Assembly (NCBI RefSeq): GCF_026151205.1
Contig: NC_087073.1
Location: 10,392,636-10,456,635, forward strand
DNA from: Bolinopsis microptera
Lineage: Eukaryota; Ctenophora; Tentaculata; Lobata; Bolinopsidae
Direction: 5' to 3'
Length of the DNA: 64,000 nucleotides
Shown in pieces: positions 35,801 through 47,800 of the stretch. The stretch's first letter is position 1; every line of letters begins with the position of its first letter. A program made the translations under genes and the position numbers. The notes below the pieces were generated by a model that saw only the letters and a list, made by a program, of their open reading frames with translations, was not told the origin of the DNA and did not search any database.

Positions 35801-38800
35801 ATCTTCTCCTACATTTTTTGAGCAATCACCCTGAAACTTTCAGGATATGTTCTAGGGATCATTTAGAAGATATCTGTCGAGCCGAATTTTGAGATAGGCC
35901 TTAGAAAAAGTTTTATTCCATTTTGAAAATCTTGGACCTCATTTTTTGACGATTTTTCCAGGTCCAAGATTTTCAAAATTGAATAAAAAATCTTCTAAGA
36001 CCTATCTTAAAATTCGGCTCAACAGATATCTTCTAAATGATCCCTAGAACATATCCTGAAAGTTTCAGGGTGATTGCTCAAAAAATGTAGGAGAAGATAG
36101 ATTTTTAGACTCGATTTTCAGGGCGCGCGATTGAAAATCGCTCGCACAATACAATTACACATAAGCGCTGACCTTTGACTGGCGATAATTTTGGCTAGAA
36201 ATAATATTTTTCCATGGGACCAAAAGCAACTGATAGATATCACTCCCCTCTATCAGAAACAACTATAAAATCAATTTCGAGATAATTTTGATGAAGACCC
36301 CCCCCCCCCCCCCCCCCCCCCGGCCCCCTTAATAATTTAATTAATTTAAGGGATTTACCGAGCAGATGCCATCAATATCAGTGATATCGAAACTATCACG
36401 ACTTTCCTCCAGAAGTTGGAACAAAGTGTTGGCGACCCTGTAAATAGGAATCTTTAAAACATCTGGATACTCTGAATGATAAATATTCCCGCAATGCACA
36501 TTGTAAATAATGTGGGTTTGTGACCCTTGTTAACGAGAACTGCCGTCCGGGGTCACAGTACATTTAAGAGAGGAATTTGATAGAGAGGAATTTGATGAGA
36601 ACTCACGAAAGTTTGAGTCCGGTACTGACTTCCCCAGTATCCATCATTACGATCTCGTTAAGACACGCCCCTCGGTCGTGGTTTTCCAGGAATCGCTGAA
36701 ATGCATTCAATTACTTTTCAACTTTCTGTGTGACCTTATGTCCCTCGTCATTTTGCAGATGAAATTTTGGAGTGAGGGTTGAAATTTCGCATTAAAGTAC
36801 GAAATGTCATATTTGAGGATGAAATGTGGGCAATGGGCATTGAACATCAGGGAATGAAGGGACATGAATGAATCGGGATGAACTGCCGTACTTTAGGGAC
36901 TGAATTGTCTGTTTGTGAAAGTTCCGGTGATGAAGTACAAGTGTCGGAGGGTAATGAGTTGAGGGATGAAAAGTCTTGTTCCGTTTTAACCAGTTGTGAT
37001 GACTGTGTTTTTAGTCTGCTAGTTTCAAACCAACACTGTAAAAATACAGATTTATGGTGCTATTAGTTGGTCCTAAGTTTAGATGGCATCATTCGTGTTT
37101 GCTAAAATTTGTTTTACTAAATCATTCCAATAACCTAAGCTTACCCTATTGAAACCCATGTCCAGGTACGGTCTGACTGACGGCTCCTCGCACCAACGCG
37201 GTCTGAAAAGTTAAATTATATAGTATTTAGATGGCGCCACCGGGTATACAGTATAGTATTAAGGGGCCGGGGTAAACGGTATAGTATTAAGGGGCCGGGG
37301 TATACGGTATAGCATTAAGGGGCCGGGGTATACGGTATAGTATTAAGGGGCCGGGGTATACGGTATAGTATTAAGGGGCCGGGGTATACGGTATAGTATT
37401 AAGGGGCCGGGGTATACGGTATAGCATTAAGGGGCCGGGGTATACGGTATAGTATTAAGGGGCCGGGGTATACGGTATAGTATTAAGGGGCCGGGTTATA
37501 CGGTATAGTATTAAGGGGCAGGGTATACGGTATAGCATTAAGGGGCCGGGGTATACGGTATAGTATTAAGGGGCCGGGGTATACGGTATAGTATTAAGGG
37601 GCCGGGGTATACGGTATAGTATTAAGGGGCCGGGTTATACGGTATAGTATTAAGGGGCCGGGTTAATGGGGTATACGGTATTTATACTGGGGATGTTAAT
37701 ACTTTCCACTCATAAACATTTAACTATCAAACTACAGCGAAATATGAATATCCAGATCAGCATTACCCAGACCAATTCATTAAAAAATCAGTAAAACACC
37801 CGCGGTTGAACGAGAAACTCTCCATTATATGTGAACTAAATAGAGAACAGGAACTTATGGAGTAGGAACTTATGGAGCAGTGGTTATAATGTACTCACAT
37901 CGCGGGACACACTGCCAAAGTAACCACATTTGCGAATGATGGCCTGGACCTTATCTTCCTGGGGGGAGAACTTGGTAATTACGATTGCATCAAAAAACAT
38001 TCTGATTCTATACAATGTGTTATATACAATGTTTTACAATTATATTACTCATATTAATTTATAGCGTGATGATCTTAGCAAAGTGTTTGTTAAAACACCA
38101 ACCTAACAATCTGCTCCCCGATACTGTAGACATTTAGCCTCATGTCAATCACCACTATGTGGTGTTTCCTTTTGTCCAGTGTGTCCATGGCGTTGTCCAG
38201 TGAGTTAGCCATACTGCACGCAAACCCGCCTTTTCTACAGGCCCACAGGAAGGCTTCTGACTGCCCATCCTCCACAGGAAATACTAGCAACACCTGGTAA
38301 AATACCTCATTTTAAAATATTAACATTATCATGTTTTAATAGAATTACCATTCGGATTCGAAAGTGTTTTTACCCTCAAAAAGGAGATAATAAACTTAAC
38401 AAAGATAAAACACTAATTATTGCACGAGAGCTTAAAATCCTACCCGAGATATTTCCTGTAGTAGCTTTACCGGCCCGAAACGAATCTCCTTCTTTTCCGG
38501 CTGAAAGTTAAGTAAATTAGTTTCAAACACATTACCCGCATGAAGAGTATCATATTGAAAGCAATGAAAGTAGGACTCGGTGTCATTATAATATATCTGG
38601 AGGCCGAGGTTTGTTATTACAACTTATTATCCAAAACAGATGCCAAGACATATTTTGAATACCTTCAGCATTTTATCGTGGGCTAATGAAGATGTTGATG
38701 CACGAACAATGACATCGGAACCTGATTTTATACGATGTAGGTTACAAAAAACAGAAAAACTGTAAGAAAAAGAGATCAGACGTAAGTAACAAAAAACAAT

Positions 38801-41800
38801 CTGATCAACTCAGAGCATGAGGGCCATACAAAACACGTGTGTGTATCAGAAAACATTAGAAAAAATACGTCATAACGCTTAATGGATCCCCGAGAATGGA
38901 GAGAGAAACAGAGGGGAGGTATTTATAGATATATCTGAGCTGGAACTCAACTAGATTAATGTTAGGAGTTCAAAACTTAGCGAGCCTGCTAATCAAATAC
39001 CACCCCAATGCCAGCTGAGATGGGGCTGAGTGAGACATTAATTAGAGCCGGGAGGGCTTATATGGACATCACAAAATGAACTGGACGCCGGGGAAGCCGT
39101 GACGAAATCAATCATATTTATTACGTCATTACCTCCCTTGACGTTCGCTGTGGCATTGAAGCGTTCAAATGTATTTTGTGGGAAAATATAGCTAGGGGTG
39201 ATTGAAATGTCACTTCTACGGTTAGGTGGTAAAACTTAGGCGGGGAATTTAAAATTGACAGGTTAAAAGTGACGTAATAATATGACAGAACTGTAACAGT
39301 GACGCGAAGTTTGGTGTGGTTGCACCACGGACGATAGATTTCCAATGACGCTGACCCACTCAGTTATGAAACAATAAGCATATTACAAAATATATCGATA
39401 GCAATAAACTATTAGTCATCACGATAACAAATTAATTAGTTGTGCAGATAAGTACTAACAATTATAATTAGGCATATTTTATTTGGTAGATTGTCTTTAT
39501 TATCTCGTCGACATGAATACTCAATACGTGAGCTTATACCAGACTAACTAGACTACTCCCCTATTGACTATTGCAGAGTGGCTGGAAGGCTGACATTGCG
39601 TACTGCGTAGTTGCGTCACTTTCACCTCACGTGCAAAACTTCAAAATACTCTGCGCGATATATTTTATGGTTGGTTGTAATGTCGCGCTGTTGGTATGAC
39701 GCAGAATCCACGAACGTGGCTTCTTGCCAAGAATGTCTACAACAATGGTAAGGCAACTCACACAACGGAGCCTCATTTCTTATTTCCCACCTATATATTT
39801 GTCTTCGGTAAAATGGTTGGGAGAAAATGGTAAATTCTGTAAAATCAGTGGATCTCGTTCGTGGGAGCTTACAACTCAATTATAATTAATGTCTGGGAAC
39901 GTAACCGGTCACGACCGTTTAGAGCCACAAATCAACCTTTACAGGAGAATAAAACGATTGGAATCTAAACGGAGAATGTATGATTTGCATAATATAAAAT
40001 AAGGATAGATTCGGGCAAACAAAGGGCTTGGTTAAGGGGGCAGGGGGGGTCTTCATGGAAATTTTCTCAAAATCGACTTTTTAGTTGTTTCTGATAGAGG
40101 GGAGTGATATCTATCAAATGCTTTTAATCCGATAGAAAAATATTGCTCCTAGCAGAAATTATCGCCGGTAGAAGGTCAGCGCTTGTGTGTAATTGTATTG
40201 CGCGAGCGATTTTTGATCGCGTGCCCTGAAAATCGAGTCTAAAAATCTATCTCCTCCTACATTTTTTGAGCAATCACCCTCAAACTTTCAGGATATGTTC
40301 TAGGGATCATTTAGAAGAGATTGTCCAGGCAAAATTTTGAGATAGGCCTTTAAACATTTTTTATTCGATTTTAAAAATCTTGGACCTCGAAAAATCGTCA
40401 AAAAACCAGGTCCAAGATTTTCAAAATCGTATAAAAAATGTTTAAAGGCCTATCTCAAAATTTTGCCTGGACAATCCCTTCTAAATGGTCCCTAGAACAT
40501 ATGCTGAAAGTTTGAGGGTGATTGCTCAAAAAATGTAGGAGAAGATAGATTTTTAGACTCGATTTTCAGGGCACGCGATCAAAAATCGCTCGCGCAATAC
40601 AATTACACACAAGCGCTGACCTTTTACCGGCGATAATTTCGGCTAGGAACAATATTTTTCTATCGGATTAAAAGCATCTAATAGATATCACTCCCCTCTA
40701 TCAGAAACAACTAAAAAGTCGATTTTGAGAAAATTTCCATGAAGACCCCCCCCCCTGCCCCCTTAAGGGGAGATACACCAAAACCGTTTTTGCTCCGAAC
40801 ATCGATTTTATTTTATATTATTTTTAAATAGACAAAAAGAATAAGATTGTACACCTTCAAAAATTTTTAAAAATATTCCCTCATCGAGAAAAAAAATATT
40901 TTTCTTTTTCGAAAATTTTTAAAATTTGGAGAAGTCTGTCACTGTAATACCGATAGTTCGGCCATTTAAAAAGTTTTTTGGCTGATTTTTTTACTGAACA
41001 TTACTTACACCCCGTACTAGAAGCCATTGAAAGGATTATATAATTGAACAATAAATGACCAAGTTACAGACCGAACAAGGTGAAAAAATAAAAATTGTGA
41101 TTTTTGCCTACCACCAAAGTTGTACATTTCACCACCCGCCCAGGTCATCAGATATCGCTTCAAAAATTCTTGTGAGTGTAGTTGATGATCATGGCAAGCT
41201 TTTTGGAACCGGATTTCTCTCAATTTTGAGTTTTAAGCTATGCAATGTGGCCTCAAACGACTTAGTAAAATTCATCTTAAAAAAGGGCTTGAAAAAGGCA
41301 GATTTAAGGCTTAAAATGCCTATAACTCAAAAAGTATCAGTTTTTTTGAAATAATTTTTACAGGATCGTAATCAGCTTGGTAAGACGAATCTTTTAGTAC
41401 CAAATAGGTGCTTTTAGAAGAAAAATTGTCTTAAATAATTTTCTAGCTCGAACACAAGGGTTGTATAAATTTTGTACAAATTGTACACATTTTTTTACAA
41501 ATTTTGTGGCTTTGAATATTATAAATGTCGTACTAAAAGATTCGTCTTACCAAGCTGATTACGATCCTGTAAAAATTATTTCAAAAAAACTGATACTTTT
41601 TGAGTTATAGGCATTTTAAGCCTTAAATCTGCCTTTTTTGCCCTTTTTTACGATGAATTTTACTAAGTCGTTTGAGGCCACATTGCATAGCTTAAAACTC
41701 AAAATTGAGAGAAATCCGGTTCCAAAAAGCTTGCCATGATCATCAACTACACTCACAAGAATTTTTGAAGCGATATCTGATGACCTGGGCGGGTGGTGAA

Positions 41801-44800
41801 ATGTACAACTTTGGTGGTAGGCAAAAATCCCAATTTTTCTTTTTTCACCTTGTTCGGTCTGTAACTTGGTCATTTATTGTTCAATTATATAATCCTTTCA
41901 ATGGCTTCTAGTACGGGGTGTAAGTAATGTTCAGTAAAAAAATCAGCCAAAAAACTTTTTAAATGGCCGAACTATCGGTATTACAGTGACAGACTTCTCC
42001 AAATTTTAAAAATTTTCGAAAAAGAAAAATATTTTTTTTCTCGATGAGGGAATATTTTTAAAAATTTTTGAAGGTGTACAATCTTATTCTTTTTGTCTAT
42101 TTAAAAATAATATAAAATAAAATCGATGTTCGGAGCAAAAACGGTTTTGGTGTATCTCCCCTTAAGGTCAGAGGTATGAACCTCAAAAGTTGCTTTATGA
42201 ATGTGAGACGACGCAGCACAGTGTAGAGGTATTGTGTTACGGACTGCTGTGAGCAAGGCACTAGACTACTGAAGTCTGAAGGTTTGCGAACTTGCAGCAA
42301 CCTGATCAGCCGGTTTCTTTTTCATTTTCTCGGTCGCACCAAACAAAAACATGTTCCTCGCATTAGGCCCTGCCCAAAACTCGTCCCTGCTAGACCTGGA
42401 AGTCTAGTAGGAGCCAGTCTCCTTATTGTACCATTATCAACTGATAACGGATTGATAAACCGTGGGAACGAAAGATTGCCAGAATTTAGAATTTGTCATA
42501 GGTTTCACGATTGAGCAATTGTGTTTGAGAAGGTACCCTTAAGAGATGATATCGAAAACATGGTTGCCATAGGAATTCTATGACTCTGTAATCGCCCCAA
42601 CAAGTAAATAAATCACTTGGATCTAACCAGGGCTTCCGAGAAAGGCCGGATAAACGGCTAGGATCTCATGCTCTGACAAAGAGGCTAACGAAAAACGATT
42701 TTATGGGTCCCCAAAACAGCGTTTTCTAATATGTTAGTAATTACGGGGGGGGGGGGGGGGGGGGGGAAATCGTCGACCTTAACTGTAAAACCAATGATTT
42801 GCGCTTTCTTGATATCACCATATTATGCAGTATCCCAGTAATGATTATCGCAATTTTTAAAAAGACCCTCAGCCTTTTAACACGAATTGTCGAATTGGGC
42901 CAGTGCTCACAAACCAAAGCAAGGAACACAACTCATATAATTACATGTAATAATCATAAACATGACATATATTATGGTAAAACAGAGCGGCAGAACGAGA
43001 GCAGCGCGGGTTATGTGGTGCTACTGAACGGTGCCAGGTCAAAGTGAAATATTGGAGAGAAACGAGTGAAATATTGGAGAGAGAAATATTGGAGAGAGAG
43101 AAATATTGGAGAGAATGACTTCCTTGGGAAAGGTGTTACAGTTAAACAATAATTTGTTCTGATGTGAGCGGCATAGCTATATACATGTATAATAATCTGC
43201 CCTAATACGGTTAATGTCTGGTCTTACACCATATAGCTATAATCCCTAAAGGTGAGCCTGATCCTACCTCCACTGTTTAATAACGAGAAAGCGTTGTGTG
43301 TGATTACGTGGCACGGACTTAATGCACGGTTCTCCTACGACACTCTGTCTTCAAAGACTTATATCGAGATATTAATGCAGAAATGAAGCAACCAAATCCC
43401 CGAAAAAAGCAATACTGCTGCCAGGCTGTCAAGTCTTTGCCTTTAACTAATTGATTAGAAACGCTCTCACGTGCCGATATGTCCAATAAAGCAACGGCCA
43501 ACTCAAATGTAGTCGCCGCGTTATCAAATAAATAACGTTCAAAATATTCTTTCGCTAGACACCCCCTCGGAATGCGTAAGTGAAACGAAGCATACGGCAC
43601 TGGTTCAGCTGATACCGTAACTTTGTGGGTGGTCTTGTCTACATCACGTGACTTACTTAACGGGTTAAATCATGCTATATCCATAATACGAGAACACAGA
43701 GACATTTAACCGGACACAGTGGGTTCAATATTCGATAACCAGTTTCTTTAACATTTTAAGCAATATTTCGGGGAAATTGCGTCTCGTGGAGGCTGATTGG
43801 CTAAGCACCCGGTTTGTAGTGGGGACTACTGTTCAACTAGATTATTAATATAACTGTTATCTCTGATCATTATCTATGAGATAAATCCGAGTTGACATTT
43901 CAACCTTATATAGGTATGTTACCATTAATAAAATAGGTGTTTACGACAGCCGACCGCTTGGTTAGCATGGGTGCTCAAGATCCATATCTAGATACGCCAC
44001 TCGGGCATATCTAGAATCGTCTAATTGCACTCAAAATTATGCATAACATCTAGGATTGTATATTGAACATAATGCAATTCTTTGATGATCAAGTATAACG
44101 GTTACGAAGACCTGAGTATACGTCACAACTTTATTGAGTTGTAGGTTCTGTCACAGTTAACTGGTAAGTAGTACCCACCCGAAACCTGAAATTTGACCCA
44201 CTTGGTGACACATGACCCAAATTTTGATAAATATGCTAATCAAGCTAACACCATAGTAAGCCAGATCAACCTTGCAAATGCTTACAATTAAATGTGTTTA
44301 GTAGGGTATAGCAACAAATCAACACACAAACAACTTAGCAAACGAAACCGAACCACCTACTAGTACTCGACACCATGGGATTTACGTCAATACTCAGCAC
44401 AATTTTCTGCAGAATCAGCAGAGAGAAAATTGCAGTGAAGATAAAATTCATTTGCACAATAAATCAAATCATATCATATAATTTCAAGTAATTATAAGTA
44501 ATTACAAGGTTACTACTGAGTAATTATAAGGTTACTACTGACTAGGGACTGCTCAGCGCTCAGCACGTGCGTGATTATTTTAATGATGGAGATTTTTTTA
44601 AAAGAGAGGCTGGGCCAAGATAGCCCACGAGAGGATAGCATTGAGATGCTCTGCCTACCTCTGGGGTGTGGCAACCCTGGGGAAAGTTGCCGGTGAAATC
44701 AGAGTGAATGGCATGGTGGAGGATGGTGTAAGAAGTGATATGAGTCAAAATGATACGCTTAAATGCCAGCTGGGTTTGGAAAAGTAAAACGAGACGAGAC

Positions 44801-47800
44801 AGCATTTGAGATAATACTTTAAGTCACCCCGGTCTGATCCAGCTCTTCCGGCACAATTAAGCGTTTGGTGCGGTTTGCGAAATTGACAATCGTGGTGATG
44901 TGTTGGTTGTCGAATATGTCATTGACAGAGAGGTAGTAGTCCTGGAAATATTGACCTCTAATTTGGGCAATAGCCGGACACTGTCCAAGGAAGTGTGAGA
45001 CAGTTTCCTCTCCGTCGCCGCACATAGGACAAGCACTGGTGTTTGATTTGCAAATGGTGTGAAGGTGTTTGTTTAAGCCGCAGTGACCCGTGATGAGGTG
45101 AACTGCAGTTCTGTAATCTTGTCTGTTGTTGCTGAGTGTAGTGTTGAGGTTTTTGATGATTTTGGCGTGCTTGTGGCCGAGTGTCAGTTTGGTGTGTCTG
45201 GGACCGTCAGTTAACCAAGTTTCCTGATTCAGTCTGTTGACTTTGTTGTCGATTTGACGCTTGATGTAGGATTGTGGAATTGGACACTTCAAAGTGGATT
45301 CACTGATTATACCAAGCTTGGCCAGCTCAACTGCTTTTTCGTTCCCCCATAATCCGATGTGTGCTGCAATCCATCGTATCTCTAACGTGTTGTTGAATCC
45401 GAGTGCATTAAGAGAGTCGTAACAGTCTCTTGTAGTTCTACTACGCGTTGAAAGCGCAGAGATAGCTTGTATAGATGAGAGACTGTCAGACCATATGATG
45501 ATATGTGTGTTGGTATAGGTAGAGAGATATTTGCAAGCTTCAATGATGGCGGTGAGCTCTGTTTGGTAAACAGTACAATAATCAGGGAGCTTGAATGATC
45601 TTTCTTCAAGAGTGGTGTTATTGTTGTCAGTTGTGATGATATAGCCAGCCCCGCATCCTGAGTCTGCGAGTGACCCGTCAGTGTAGCAGGTGATCGTTTC
45701 ACTGGTAACGTTGTCAATGGTGTTTTGAAGTAAATTTCTATATTCAGTGTTATCGGTTCCAGGAGTTGTGACGGTGAAGTGCCGTCCCAGCATCATGGTT
45801 GGTGTTGTTAGGTCTCTAGTTGCTCTAGGTGGGATAATGAGATCTGCCATGAATTGTTTGTTGATAGTGGTATGATTTTTGATAGTTCCCTTCCTGAAGG
45901 CGATAGTTTCAAGAGTGAGGCTGCCATAAGCTTGTAGCCTGGCTGCACCCTTTGCTGCTTCACCTTGCAGGAACAGTATGATGTCAGAAGTGTCGGTGAG
46001 GTGATTCAATGCGATAAAAGGTGTGCTTGGCATGGCACCAGACATCATTCTGAGTGCCAATGCCTGAACACGTTTGAGTTTCTTCGCGTTGTAGTCCGTT
46101 TGAGTGGCCCTGATCCATATACTACAGCAGTAGGATAGGATTGGACGGATAACAGCAGTGTACATCCATTTGCATGTTTTGGGGCTCATACCTCATGTGG
46201 GGCCGACAGCTCTTCGACATTGCATGAGGGATGCCGTGGCTTTTTTGGTGGTGTTGATGATATGTTCATTGAAGTTGAGTTTGCTGTCCAAGGTCACTCC
46301 TAGAAATTTAGCAGACTTGGACAGACCTATAAAGTTGTTGCCAACTGTTATAGGTCTTAGAGTCCACTTACTATTCCAGGTAAACATGACTATCTGAGTT
46401 TTAAGGGCGCTAATAGATAGCTCTTTGGTTCTGCACCAATTTTCTATCGTTTTTATAGTTTTGCATGTTCGGTCCCAGATGATGTCTAAATCATCCCCTT
46501 CCGCTAGAGACAACAGATCATCCGCAAAGGCTTGCAGGTAACCCGGGATGTCTCCTGCGGTAAAGGTAAGGAGATCGTCGACTACCAGGTTCCAGAGAAA
46601 AGGAGAGAGAATGCCTCCTTGGGGGCAACCTCGCCTGATCCGTACCCTTCTCGACTTATCCTTATGATTTAGTGTGATGAATCGATTGGTTACCATGTTG
46701 ATGATCCACTGTGCTGTAGCCAAGTCCACTTTCGTAGCCTTGACTGCTTCAGAGATAGCCTTGAACGAGACATTGTCGAAGGCGCCCTCTATATCTAGAA
46801 ATACACCTAGGACATATCCTTTCTTGGCTATTCTGCGCTCAATGGTGTGAGTAACTTTATGAAGTGCCGCTTCTGTGGAGCAGCCCTTCTTAAAGCCGAA
46901 TTGTCGTTTGTTGATATCATTAGCTATGTTGAGGTCATGTTGCATATGCCATAAGATCACTTTCTCCTGCAACTTTAACATCACAGGCGAAAGAGTGATC
47001 GTTCGAAATGACTTAGCTTTGTTGTAGTCGGTTTTTCCAGGCTTAGGGAGGAAGATTCCAAGAGAGTCCCTCCACAAAGTTGGGATGTGTTGCGTTTCAT
47101 GGTTTTTTGTCATAATGTTTTTTGTTATGACTTTGATATGAGCCCAGGCTTTCTGGAATATGATAGGTTTAAGAGTGTCAGGTCCTGCAGCCTTCAAGGG
47201 ATCGAAGGATAGTTGAGCCTTTTCGATTCTTTCAGGGCTGTAGATTTTGTCTAGTAAGTCTGTGGAGATGGGTAAGGGGCCGAGAGGCGGAACTGGCGGA
47301 TCAGTAACACTCTCCCTGAAGTGGGTTTGTGTCATGACCTCCAGTGTCTCCTCTGTGTTTTTGGTGAGTTCGCCATTTGGTTTATAAACGGCTTCAAGTT
47401 TGTTATTGGTGTCAGTACAGGTTTTCAGAATCTTGTTCATCCTTCCAGATTCCTTAACCGATTCTGTGTCTGCGCAGAATTTCCGCCACGCATTGCGCTG
47501 AGAGTTGGACAGGATCTTGTTGTATTGCTTGTTGCTTTCTCTAAGAGCGAGCCACGAAGCATCAGTTTTGATTCGACGATGATGGAGATATATCCAGTGG
47601 CAAAGTAGTTGAATGGGGCGGGGGAGGACAACAGAATAAATTCAACAGAATCATTTTACATTAACAAAAAAGAACACGTTATTACTATGTCGGTTGGTTA
47701 AAATCTTAGAATGATGATATTAACTTACTAGGGATTGTTTGCAGGAAGTATCAGACAAATTATCAACTCATTCCAAAAATGAATTTCTAAGCACCGTACA

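Larger units (their letters stand above)
44570..47640 (-). mobile_element. Non-LTR retrotransposon (RT + RNase H), 5' truncated
   Basis: The element reads on the minus strand, the same strand as PDE8. Sequence upstream of the RT (WIYLHHRRIKTDASWLALRE) begins about 47640 after a stop, so the endonuclease and ORF1 are lost by 5' truncation. RT and RNase H follow. After the stop at 44819, about 250 bp of 3' UTR end near 44570 in A-rich sequence. RT plus RNase H suggests the I/R1/Ingi side of the LINE tree. The coding region is nearly intact, so insertion is fairly recent. Confidence 0.9.

Noticed and set aside
39622..39879. 85-codon minus-strand frame (MSCKLPRTRSTDF)
   Set aside because: No domain, no splice support, and not in phase with PDE8 exons.
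41055..41911. Two pairs of matching open frames (MTKLQTEQGE and MREIRFQKAC)
   Set aside because: They are mirror images caused by the palindromic foldback; no domain was recognised.
43319..43600. 93-codon open frame on the minus strand (MPYASFHLRIPRG)
   Set aside because: No recognisable domain, no fit to PDE8 splice phases, and it lies in a large intron. It might be an old fragment, but I cannot support a gene.
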